Part shown: in pieces, positions 8,188 to 15,797 of the stretch
How positions within the stretch are numbered: position 1 is the first letter of the stretch
How the letters are laid out: every line of letters starts with the position of its first letter
Assembly: GCF_023734775.1 (NCBI RefSeq)
Contig: NZ_AP025732.1
Coordinates: forward strand, 4,958,501-5,022,500
DNA from: Nostoc cf. commune SO-36
Lineage (GTDB): Bacteria; Cyanobacteriota; Cyanobacteriia; Cyanobacteriales; Nostocaceae
DNA: 64,000 bases
Direction of reading: 5' to 3'
Program-made: the position numbers and the translations under genes
Notes under the pieces: model-generated
The model's input: only the letters and a program-made list of their open reading frames with translations
Told to the model about the DNA's origin: nothing
Databases searched by the model: none

Positions 8188-8589
8188 ATGTCCTCAAGCG
8201 AAGCCTTCACGAGAACCGAATTAATAGACCCAGCTTTAGAACTAGCAGAATGGAACCTGAAAGAGCCAAACCAGGTAGGGTTTGAAATTCCAGTGGATGG
8301 CTATGATGCCGAACCTTGAAATGGGGTTACTGACTACTGCTTGTATCAGCCTAACAGTGAAATGATTGCTGTAGTGGAAGCGAAACGACAAAGCCGTGAC
8401 CCTCCTATTGCTCAAGCACGAGTCGAGTATTACCTTAGATCAATGCGGCGGAGGTTAGCTTTGACGTTTCCTTTCTGTATCCAGTGGATGGTAGGCTTGC
8501 AACGAAATCTTTCTACTAATTTACGGTCAATCAGTAATACGAGAAACAATTATTATAGATTCACTCTGTTTACAAATTCAGAGAAATAG
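8188..8589 (+). pseudogene. hsdR relic (type I restriction subunit, N-terminal nuclease part)
   Basis: Translation from ATG 8188 gives SEAFTRTELIDPALELAEWN, the typical HsdR N-terminus, then an in-frame TGA at 8317. It continues with DYCLYQ and VVEAKRQSRDP, the D...ExK nuclease motif, and IAQARVEYYL. Homology fades after about 8440 and the helicase/translocase domains are absent. So the R subunit of the adjacent type I system has been lost down to a stub of roughly 100 codons. The position directly upstream of hsdM marks its former place in the locus. Confidence 0.78.
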
Positions 8590-8704
8590 CGGCAATATAG
8601 TGATTTGTAACCAAGATTGAGTGTCATCGAAAGCCATCACAAAAACTGCTGGAAAAATAGTTGACGCAGCAGATACCCCTTTGGGGTAAGATAAATTTTC
8701 GCTT

Positions 8705-10162
8705 ATGAGTACCACTACCTACGACCTAATTGCCAAGCTCTGGAATCTTTGTAACGTCCTCAAAGATGATGGCGTGACGTATCACCAATACGTCATTGAA
8801 CTGACGTACCTGCTGTTTCTGAAGATGGCGAAGGAAACCCGCACCGAAAACCTGCTTCCAGAGGGTTACCGCTGGGACGACTTGGAAGGCAAAGCAGCAA
8901 ATGAACGTCTGGATTTTTACAAACTGCTGTTGATCCACCTTGGTAGTCGCGGTTCTACGCTTGTTAAAGAAATTTTTGCCAACGCCAATTCCTCTATCAA
9001 CAAGCCCAATACACTTTCTACACTAGTTACTGAGATTGACAAGCTTGACTGGTATAGCGCCCGGCAAGAAGGATTGGGCGACGTGTATGAAGGGCTGCTG
9101 GAAAAGAATGCCAATGAAAAGAAATCCGGTGCTGGTCAGTACTTTACACCCCGTCCGCTGATCGATAGTATGGTGCATGTTATGCGCCCTACGTTGAAGG
9201 ACGTTATTCAAGACCCCGCAGCAGGAACAGGCGGTTTTTTAATCGCCGCCAATCGCTACATACGCGAAAACAGTGACCCGGATATCTGGACAGAAAAACA
9301 GCAACGCAAGTACCGTAGCAATACCTTCTACGGTATGGAGCATGTGCAGGACACGCACCGTCTGGCTTTAATGAATCTAATGCTGCATGGGCTAGAGTTT
9401 GACCCGCAAGGGGCAGGTATCCGCTACGGCGATACGCTTTCGCCAGAGGGAGAAGCATTGCCGAAAGCAACGCTGATCCTTACAAATCCACCTTTCGGCT
9501 CCAAGAAAGGGGGTGGCTTACCTACCCGCAAAGACTTTATTTTTCCTACCAGCAACAAACAATTTTGCTTTCTGCAACACATCTATGGTGGTCTCAAGCC
9601 TGGTGGTCGTGCTGCGGCCATTTTTCCAGACAATGTGTTGTTTGACAGCAATGTGGGTAAGCAGATTCGCACTGAATTAATGGAAAAGTGCAATCTACAT
9701 ACCATTCTCCGTCTACCAAGTGGTATTTTTTACGCTCACGGTGTTAAGACTAACGTGCTGTTTTTCACGCGTGGTAAAAAAGAAAAGAGTAATACCCAAG
9801 AAGTTTGGGTGTACGATCTGCGTGCTAACATATCGCAATTTGGCAAGCGCACTCAACTCACACGTAAGCACTTCGCCGAGTTTGAAGTTGCTTTTGGTGA
9901 TGACCCTTTTGGTAGCTCAGTAAGTCTTGTTAAGCGTGTAGATACTGGCGAACAAGGACGTTTTAGAAAATTTACTCGTGACTGGATCGGTGAGCGCAAT
10001 GAAAATCTGGATATTTCCTGGCTTAAATACGAAGACGAAGGTGACATAAATGCACTACTCCAACCAGCAAAACTCGTACAAGAAGCAATGGGCGAACTGG
10101 AAGCCGCTCTGGAAGAATTGCGCGGGATTTTGGAAGAGTTGGGAGAGGAAGTTGAAGCGTGA
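8705..10162 (+). CDS. hsdM: Type I modification methylase, HsdM
   Basis: 485 residues. Residues about 1-120 resemble the HsdM N-terminal helical domain (LWNLCNVLKDDGVTYHQYVIELTYLLFLKMAKE). The N6-adenine methyltransferase domain follows, with the SAM motif DPAAGTGGFL, the catalytic motif NPPFG and the partner sequence GQYFTPRPLI. The C-terminal region is helical and acidic. It transfers a methyl group to adenine in the site read by HsdS. The stop overlaps the GTG start of hsdS (GTGA), so the two are co-translated. The gene looks intact. Confidence 0.93.
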   Translation: MSTTTYDLIAKLWNLCNVLKDDGVTYHQYVIELTYLLFLKMAKETRTENLLPEGYRWDDLEGKAANERLDFYKLLLIHLGSRGSTLVKEIFANANSSINKPNTLSTLVTEIDKLDWYSARQEGLGDVYEGLLEKNANEKKSGAGQYFTPRPLIDSMVHVMRPTLKDVIQDPAAGTGGFLIAANRYIRENSDPDIWTEKQQRKYRSNTFYGMEHVQDTHRLALMNLMLHGLEFDPQGAGIRYGDTLSPEGEALPKATLILTNPPFGSKKGGGLPTRKDFIFPTSNKQFCFLQHIYGGLKPGGRAAAIFPDNVLFDSNVGKQIRTELMEKCNLHTILRLPSGIFYAHGVKTNVLFFTRGKKEKSNTQEVWVYDLRANISQFGKRTQLTRKHFAEFEVAFGDDPFGSSVSLVKRVDTGEQGRFRKFTRDWIGERNENLDISWLKYEDEGDINALLQPAKLVQEAMGELEAALEELRGILEELGEEVEA

Positions 10163-11691
10163 ACGAACTTCCTGAAGGCTGGACGCTAACCAAGTTTATG
10201 GATGTATATGATATTCAGGGTGGTACACAGCCTCCCAAAAGTAACTTCCAATATGAACCCCAGCCTGGTTACATACAACTGTTACAGATTCGGGACTTTG
10301 GTGAACGCCCTGTTCCTACTTACATTCGCGATACACATACTATAAAAAAATGTACTGAGCAAGACATTCTCATTGCCAGATATGGCGCATCTTTAGGACG
10401 AATATTAACAGGGCTTTCTGGTGCTTATAATGTGGCAATGGCAAAGGTAGATATTCCAGAAGCAATAGATAGGCGGTTTGTATATCATCTATTGAGGTCT
10501 GAGATATTTCAAGCACCATTGCGTCTAGTTTCTCGTTCAGCTCAAAATGGATTTAATAAGAAAGATATTGCCGAGATTGAACTTCCCCTCGCCCCACTCA
10601 ATGAACAAAAACGCATTGCTGATAAGCTCGATGCCCTGCTTACAAGGGTTGATGCCTGCCGAAAGAAACTGGATCTTATCCCCTTCATTCTCAAACGCTT
10701 TCGCCAAGCCGTTCTTACTGCTGCAAAATCAGGGCAACTTACCGAGGATTGGCGGACATCTCATGAATCGACTCAATGGCAAAGGTTGTCATTAAGTGAA
10801 ATATGTCGCTCGATCACCGATGGCGATCACCAAGCTCCGCCGCAAACGGAACGAGGCATTCCGTTTATCACCATTGCGGCGATCAATGATGGGCGCTTGC
10901 GAATAGATAAGGCTACTCGTTTTGTTCCATCTGTATACTTTGAGAATCTGAAAGCCTCACGAAAGCCTGAGATAGACGATATCTTGTTTTCGGTAACAGG
11001 CTCAATCGCAATCTCAGCTGTTGTAGACACTAACGAGCCATTTATATTTCAACGTCATATTGCAATCTTGAAGCCGGATTTGTCTCGAATATCTAGCAGC
11101 TTCCTTCGTTATGCGCTTGAGACAGAGGACATAAAGAAGCAAGCCCTATCTGTGGCAACAGGAACAGCACAGCTAACAATACCATTATCTGGGCTTAGAA
11201 CATTAACAATCGATGTTCCCGCACGAGACGAACAGGACGAAATCGTCAGCCGTATTGAAGCTCTTTTCGCCTATGCTGATCGCCTCCAAACTCACTATCA
11301 ATCCGCCTACACCCAGGTTGAGCTTTTAACACCCAAACTCTTGGCTAAAGCTTTGTGCGGCGAACTTGTCCCCCAAGACCCCAAAGATGAACCAGCATCG
11401 GTACTGTTGGAGAGGATTCGCACTGAACGAGCAGCAAAACTTTCCAAACCCAAGACTCAAGCTCTCAGAAAACCAATTATGACCAAAATGACCAAAGAAT
11501 CTGTGAAGGAAGCAATTCGGCAATTACCTAAGAACAAATTTTCATTTGATGAACTGCGTGAAAACCTCACTGGTGATTATGACTCCCTAAAGGATATCCT
11601 GTTTACACTCCTCAGTGAAGCCGAGCCAATTCTTACGCAGGTTTTTGATCAAGAGGAGCGAGCAATGCGTTTTTTTCGGGCAGGCAAATGA
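10159..11691 (+). CDS. hsdS: Type I specificity subunit HsdS with a C-terminal extension
   Basis: 510 residues. Target recognition domain 1 lies at about 1-140, and a helical spacer (LAPLNEQKRIADKLDALLTR) at about 145-200. TRD2 is at about 205-350, and a second spacer (RDEQDEIVSRIEALFAYADR) at about 355-400. The protein reads a bipartite DNA target. After residue 425 there is an extra, about 80-residue segment (KESVKEAIRQLPKNKFSFDE onward) that looks like a winged helix and is not part of classical HsdS. Start GTG overlaps the hsdM stop, and the stop overlaps the ATPase start (ATGA). The extension may couple HsdMS to the downstream ATPase (inference). Confidence 0.9.
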   Translation: MNELPEGWTLTKFMDVYDIQGGTQPPKSNFQYEPQPGYIQLLQIRDFGERPVPTYIRDTHTIKKCTEQDILIARYGASLGRILTGLSGAYNVAMAKVDIPEAIDRRFVYHLLRSEIFQAPLRLVSRSAQNGFNKKDIAEIELPLAPLNEQKRIADKLDALLTRVDACRKKLDLIPFILKRFRQAVLTAAKSGQLTEDWRTSHESTQWQRLSLSEICRSITDGDHQAPPQTERGIPFITIAAINDGRLRIDKATRFVPSVYFENLKASRKPEIDDILFSVTGSIAISAVVDTNEPFIFQRHIAILKPDLSRISSSFLRYALETEDIKKQALSVATGTAQLTIPLSGLRTLTIDVPARDEQDEIVSRIEALFAYADRLQTHYQSAYTQVELLTPKLLAKALCGELVPQDPKDEPASVLLERIRTERAAKLSKPKTQALRKPIMTKMTKESVKEAIRQLPKNKFSFDELRENLTGDYDSLKDILFTLLSEAEPILTQVFDQEERAMRFFRAGK

Positions 11692-13322
11692 AGCTTTTAA
11701 GGGTTCACATCATTTCTGCTAAAACCTGCGGGGGGCTACTTGATGGACTGAACTTACAGTTACGAAGTCCATTTAATGGCTATTCTGGGTTTGCTCCTCT
11801 ATGTCTTATTGGGCCAAATGGCGCAGGTAAATCTCAATTCTTGCAAGTGCTAACAGAAATTTTTCAGTCTGTGTTTCACAGGTGCATTCCTGATGAAGAA
11901 CGTGTCGAAGGAAATCCCGACTTGCTATTCGAGCTTGAGTACCTCATTCACCCAGAAGATGAGCAGCTACCTGTGCGTGTTCGCATTTCACAGAAAGCCA
12001 GTGGTAAAAATCGTCCAACACTTTTAATTGAGCGGAGAGATGAAGATGAATACGACTGGATAGACTGTGACTTGAACGCTCTTGAGACCCATACACTTTT
12101 GCCTCAAAAGATTGTTGGCTACACATCAGGCGATAATGAAACGCTCAGTTTACCTTTCCTCTTAAGTCGCAGTGGGTATGCGAAGGATGTGACCGAAAGT
12201 GCATTAAAGGAGCCAAAACCCGTTCCAGACACTCGGCTGATGCTGATTGACTATGGAACGCATCTTGAGGTTTTTGTAGCAAATCTCCTGTTGGGTGAAG
12301 CTTCTCAGTGGGATTTTCTGCTAAAGGATGCAAAACTGCAAAATCTTCACTCATTTCGTTGCGTAGTCCAACTTGCACACAGTGCAGCCCCAAATAATCC
12401 GAATACGAATAAGGGCAAACCTAATAACAGGCCAAAAGAAGTTCTGCTTACAGAGGAACTCAAAACTTATCTTGACCAGTTCAAGCGCTGTGCTACTTGC
12501 TATAGTTATGACGATAGGACAAAAACTTATACCTTTGACTATTGGATCAATGACCATACGAGGGAAGGGTTTCGCTTGTTTTGGGACAACACGCTTGATC
12601 TGTACTCCTCATTCCACAAGTTCGCAATGTTAAACGACTTGGTACTTCCTAAGAAGACCCGTGAGCGGTTTCGGAAAGATACCAAATCGAGAAGGTTTGC
12701 TTCACGTCTTCCAGAGCCTCAAGATGAGGATAAAGTTTTCCGATTTGAAAGCGTTATGTTTACTGCTCAAAGGACTGGTAAAGAGGTAGACTACGTATCG
12801 CTTTCCGATGGCGAGCATCAGCTTGGGCAGATTCTTGGAACGTTTTGTATGTTGTCATTTCCTAACGTACTTTTCTTGCTTGATGAACCTGAGTCGCATT
12901 TCAATCCGCTATGGCGGGTAAAGTTCATTTCACGCATATTGGATCTGCCGACTATACATGGCGATCGCAGAGAATCAGCTAAAGCTACTGAACAAGAGTG
13001 CTTACTAACAACACACTCGCCTTTCGTCCCCTCAGATATGCATAGAGACAAAGTTTTTATTTTTAGCAAAGACGAAGAAGGGAAGATTCAAGTCCAAAAT
13101 CCTAATATTGAGACATTTGGCACTACATTCGACACAATCATTGAGGAATGCTTTAACGTTCGCCCACCTATGTCACAAGTTCCTCATGATGAGATTAAAA
13201 GGCTTATGGAGAGTGAAAATCCCGAAGAGATTAGGGCAGGGATGCAGCATCTTGGTGATTCTGTCGAGAAAGCATTTCTTGTTGATCGACTGTTGCAGCT
13301 AACAAATAGGGATGAGGTGTAG
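11688..13322 (+). CDS. AAA/ABC-type ATPase, restriction-associated, PtuA-like
   Basis: 544 residues of SMC/OLD-like ATPase. Walker A is GPNGAGKS at 42-49, the signature LSDGEHQLGQ at about 372, and Walker B VLFLLDEPESHFN at about 393-405. A switch histidine lies in LLTTHSPFVPSD. A family named restriction-system-associated AAA ATPase exists next to type I loci (from memory). Pairing with a downstream HNH protein is the layout of Septu PtuA-PtuB. It overlaps hsdS by four bases and the HNH gene by up to eleven, so this is one translationally coupled operon. Probably the sensor or gate of a nuclease complex (inference). Confidence 0.82.
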   Translation: MKLLRVHIISAKTCGGLLDGLNLQLRSPFNGYSGFAPLCLIGPNGAGKSQFLQVLTEIFQSVFHRCIPDEERVEGNPDLLFELEYLIHPEDEQLPVRVRISQKASGKNRPTLLIERRDEDEYDWIDCDLNALETHTLLPQKIVGYTSGDNETLSLPFLLSRSGYAKDVTESALKEPKPVPDTRLMLIDYGTHLEVFVANLLLGEASQWDFLLKDAKLQNLHSFRCVVQLAHSAAPNNPNTNKGKPNNRPKEVLLTEELKTYLDQFKRCATCYSYDDRTKTYTFDYWINDHTREGFRLFWDNTLDLYSSFHKFAMLNDLVLPKKTRERFRKDTKSRRFASRLPEPQDEDKVFRFESVMFTAQRTGKEVDYVSLSDGEHQLGQILGTFCMLSFPNVLFLLDEPESHFNPLWRVKFISRILDLPTIHGDRRESAKATEQECLLTTHSPFVPSDMHRDKVFIFSKDEEGKIQVQNPNIETFGTTFDTIIEECFNVRPPMSQVPHDEIKRLMESENPEEIRAGMQHLGDSVEKAFLVDRLLQLTNRDEV

Positions 13323-14397
13323 GATGCTGTTTGGGTATCCCGTTTCGGCAACAGCGGAAAATTGGCTTCACGAATGCTTACGCGAGATTCTGTGTTCAAT
13401 TCATACAAGCCTAAAAGCAGCAGCCACTCTGCCAGCATGGCCTGAAATTATTCCAGCGCGATACCGAAGAAGGCTGGAAAAACGCCGAGGGCTGGAAGAT
13501 AGGTTGAATAATTATAAGACAGCTCTAGAAAAGCTTACCACCGCAGAACAGAACCGAATTCTTCAAGCATTCCATGACCAAAATCAGATTGATCTTCTCT
13601 TGTCTTGCCAATTGAACTGTGAAGCTATCGGTGATTTGCCAGAAGCCATTCATGAGCCAGTAAAAAAACTTTTTGAATTTGGGTTTGAACTTCTCACAAA
13701 ACTAGAAATCCGCGATAAGCACTACAAGGCTATTTATGATGCGGCTCCATCTCATACATGTCCTTTCTGCGGATGTGAGAACTTTGATGCACCAGAAGCA
13801 CCTCGTGAAGCATTAGATCATTACCTTGCAGAAAGTAAATACCCGTTTGCAGCTTCAAACTTGCGTAACCTCGTTCCAATGGGAAATAAATGCAACTCAC
13901 GCTACAAGCTTGCTGAGGATATTCTCAGTCAAAAAAACGGTACTCGTCGCAAGTCGTTTGACCCATACAACTGTACAGGAATCAGATTCTCTCTCAACAA
14001 AAGTCAGCCTTTTGCTGGTAAAACTGGTCAACTACCAAGATGGCAAATAGAGTTTGAGCCGAATACTGAAGAGGTAATCACTTGGGACGAGGTGTTCCAC
14101 ATCCAAGAACGATATGAAAGAGACGTGCTAAACCCGAAATTCAAAAGTTGGCTCGATGATTTTAAGCATTGGTGTAAATCTGCCAAGATAACGCCTAGTT
14201 CTGACCAAGAATTGCTGGATGGGATCAATAGTTATGCAACTTTATATGAGGAAATGGGGATCAGCGATCGCGCGTTCTTAAAAGCCGCTGTATTCCGAAT
14301 GTTGCACACACATTGCCAGCAGGGTGATCAACGACTTATTTCATTGATCATGAATATTGTGAACCCAGGACAAACCAATTTGCGGCAAGCCCCATAA
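13312..14397 (+). CDS. HNH-type endonuclease, PtuB-like
   Basis: 361 residues. Residues about 150-200 carry CPFCGCENFD, then EALDHYLAESKYPF, SNLRNLVPMGNKCNS, an HNH treble-clef fold with zinc cysteines, a catalytic His in LDH and Asn in the third strand. The remaining halves are helical. Its place behind an ATPase matches PtuB of Septu and the HNH partners of some retrons. Two starts are possible: ATG 13312, overlapping the ATPase stop, or ATG 13324. It likely cuts nucleic acid when released or activated by the ATPase (inference). Confidence 0.8.
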   Translation: MRCRMLFGYPVSATAENWLHECLREILCSIHTSLKAAATLPAWPEIIPARYRRRLEKRRGLEDRLNNYKTALEKLTTAEQNRILQAFHDQNQIDLLLSCQLNCEAIGDLPEAIHEPVKKLFEFGFELLTKLEIRDKHYKAIYDAAPSHTCPFCGCENFDAPEAPREALDHYLAESKYPFAASNLRNLVPMGNKCNSRYKLAEDILSQKNGTRRKSFDPYNCTGIRFSLNKSQPFAGKTGQLPRWQIEFEPNTEEVITWDEVFHIQERYERDVLNPKFKSWLDDFKHWCKSAKITPSSDQELLDGINSYATLYEEMGISDRAFLKAAVFRMLHTHCQQGDQRLISLIMNIVNPGQTNLRQAP

Positions 14398-14741
14398 ACT
14401 AAATTAATTTTGACGCGATCGCTTTCATCTTAAATAAGTAAATCAACAAGAAATCGAACCCGTTCAACTAACCTTATCAGGATTGGGTTAAACCGCGTGA
14501 TAAGGGGAATAGTAGACGAACTCAAATTTTATTTTACAAAATGTGCTTATGTTACAGCCAGCAAAACAGTAGATCAGTTTGTAGAACGGTGATTTATTTG
14601 AGAAATCACTGGCTGGCAGCGAGATCATCTATATCGTTATGACCTTACCTTGCTTTTTTTCAACCGTTTAAACTAGCTGCACTTCCACAAAATGATCAAT
14701 AGTACAAAGGTTGCCCTTGAACGCAATTCCTGTAATTATTA
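14398..14741. other. Intergenic stretch, nothing certain
   Basis: No intact gene. A frame between about 14535 and 14690 reads TASKTVDQFVERWFI-stop-EITGWQRDHLYRYDL and could be a decayed coding remnant, but I cannot name it. Confidence 0.3.
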
Positions 14742-14760
14742 TAGTCGTGAATCACGACTA
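14742..14760 (+). promoter_or_regulatory. Palindromic operator
   Basis: TAGTCGTGA-A-TCACGACTA, nine-base arms with perfect symmetry, 28 bases before the ATG at 14789. Related words occur at 15598-15610 (TCGTGATTTACGA) and 15720-15732 (TCGTAATTCACAA). A dimeric DNA-binding protein, perhaps the product of the adjacent small genes, could bind here. Confidence 0.6.
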
Positions 14761-14788
14761 AATCATTTATAACCCCTGATATAAGGTC

Positions 14789-15081
14789 ATGGACAGAGAT
14801 GCTCTTTCAACCCAATATAGAATCGACGTACTCAGTAGACTACCTTTGGAGCCTTTAGAATACTGCCAACGTTGGGTTGAAGTATCACCTGATGAACGGG
14901 GTTATCGGAAAGCCTGTGTAGCCGCTCTAGCGGAAGCCACAGCCTTGAGTCCACGCCCGATTAACGACTGGGGGCTAATTTTGAAAAGCGTCCTGACCAC
15001 GTTCTACACGTCCTCAGAATGGCGGATATGCTGAACCAGATCAGGAAAATCGTCTTACCCCCTGATTATCCGCAAAAATAA
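14789..15081 (+). pseudogene. Small putative DNA-binding protein, paralogue 1, frameshifted
   Basis: The frame from ATG 14789 encodes RIDVLSRLPLEPLEYCQRWV, then GYRKACVAALAEATALSPRP and INDWG, before losing homology. Skipping back one base at the run of five G (about 14971) restores WGANFEKRPDHVLHVLRMAD, MLNQIRKIVLPPDYPQK and a stop at 15081. This matches the intact neighbour at 15255. The ATxLSPxxIxDWG segment resembles a helix-turn-helix. One missing G explains everything: real decay, frameshifting or sequencing error. Confidence 0.7.
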
Positions 15082-15254
15082 TTTAATCGGATTTTCCGAC
15101 TAAAAGACTAGTATTGTGGGCAGAGATTTCTTAATCTGTAGACTGTTGTATTAGACTGCCGCTTGAGTACAACAGCAGTTGCCTTCACTTTTGAATCAAC
15201 AAATTAACAGTAGGCAATAGCCAAAATCAAATTACTCAAGCCTTCATCTGGTAC

Positions 15255-15593
15255 TTGCCCATCCATTACCAGCCCCAGATGTTTGTGAGACTTTCGCCTA
15301 ATCCAGAAGAGCAGAGGATTGATGCTATCCGTCAGCTGCCTTTGGAGCCAATGGAATACTGTCGTAAGTGGGTAGATATTGACCCAGCCAGAGGTTATCG
15401 CAAAGCTTGTATCAATGCTCTGGCACAAGCCACAGGGTTAAGTCCTCACACCATCAAAGACTGGGGAACTAACTTCGACAGACGACCCCATTACATTCCT
15501 TTCCTGCTGCGACAGGCTGATTTACTCAATCAATTTAAACAACTAGTTATCAGCCAACAAATAATTTTGCCACCCAACTTTCTTACTAACTAA
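15255..15593 (+). CDS. Small putative DNA-binding protein, paralogue 2
   Basis: 112 residues, intact. It shares with its neighbour the blocks RIDAIRQLPLEPMEYCRKWV, GYRKACINALAQATGLSPHT and IKDWGTNFDRRP, plus an LRQADLLNQ helix. The ATGLSPHTIKDWG part looks like a helix-turn-helix whose second helix would read DNA. The start may be ATG 15255 or the ATG eight codons later (15279). Palindrome-like sites lie just downstream, before the DUF262 gene. A role as repressor of the defence cargo is an inference. Confidence 0.6.
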   Translation: MPIHYQPQMFVRLSPNPEEQRIDAIRQLPLEPMEYCRKWVDIDPARGYRKACINALAQATGLSPHTIKDWGTNFDRRPHYIPFLLRQADLLNQFKQLVISQQIILPPNFLTN

Positions 15594-15597
15594 CTGT

Positions 15598-15732
15598 TCG
15601 TGATTTACGAGTAACTTGCGATAAAACCTCTTGCTGACAAGTTATGAGGCGCTTTATTGTGTCTTATATCTGTATTCATTACCGTGAAAACAAGTGACAT
15701 TATCTCATCCTAAAATTGCTCGTAATTCACAA
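15598..15732 (+). promoter_or_regulatory. Two imperfect operator-like sites before the DUF262 gene
   Basis: TCGTGATTTACGA (15598-15610) and TCGTAATTCACAA (15720-15732) are degenerate copies of the core TCGTGAATCACGA at 14745-14757. The second lies 65 bases before the ATG at 15798. Confidence 0.4.
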
Positions 15733-15797
15733 AAAAATCTAATTTATCTGCGCTAGCAGCAGTATGTGAGCAAAGAATAATAACCTCAGAACAGCAA

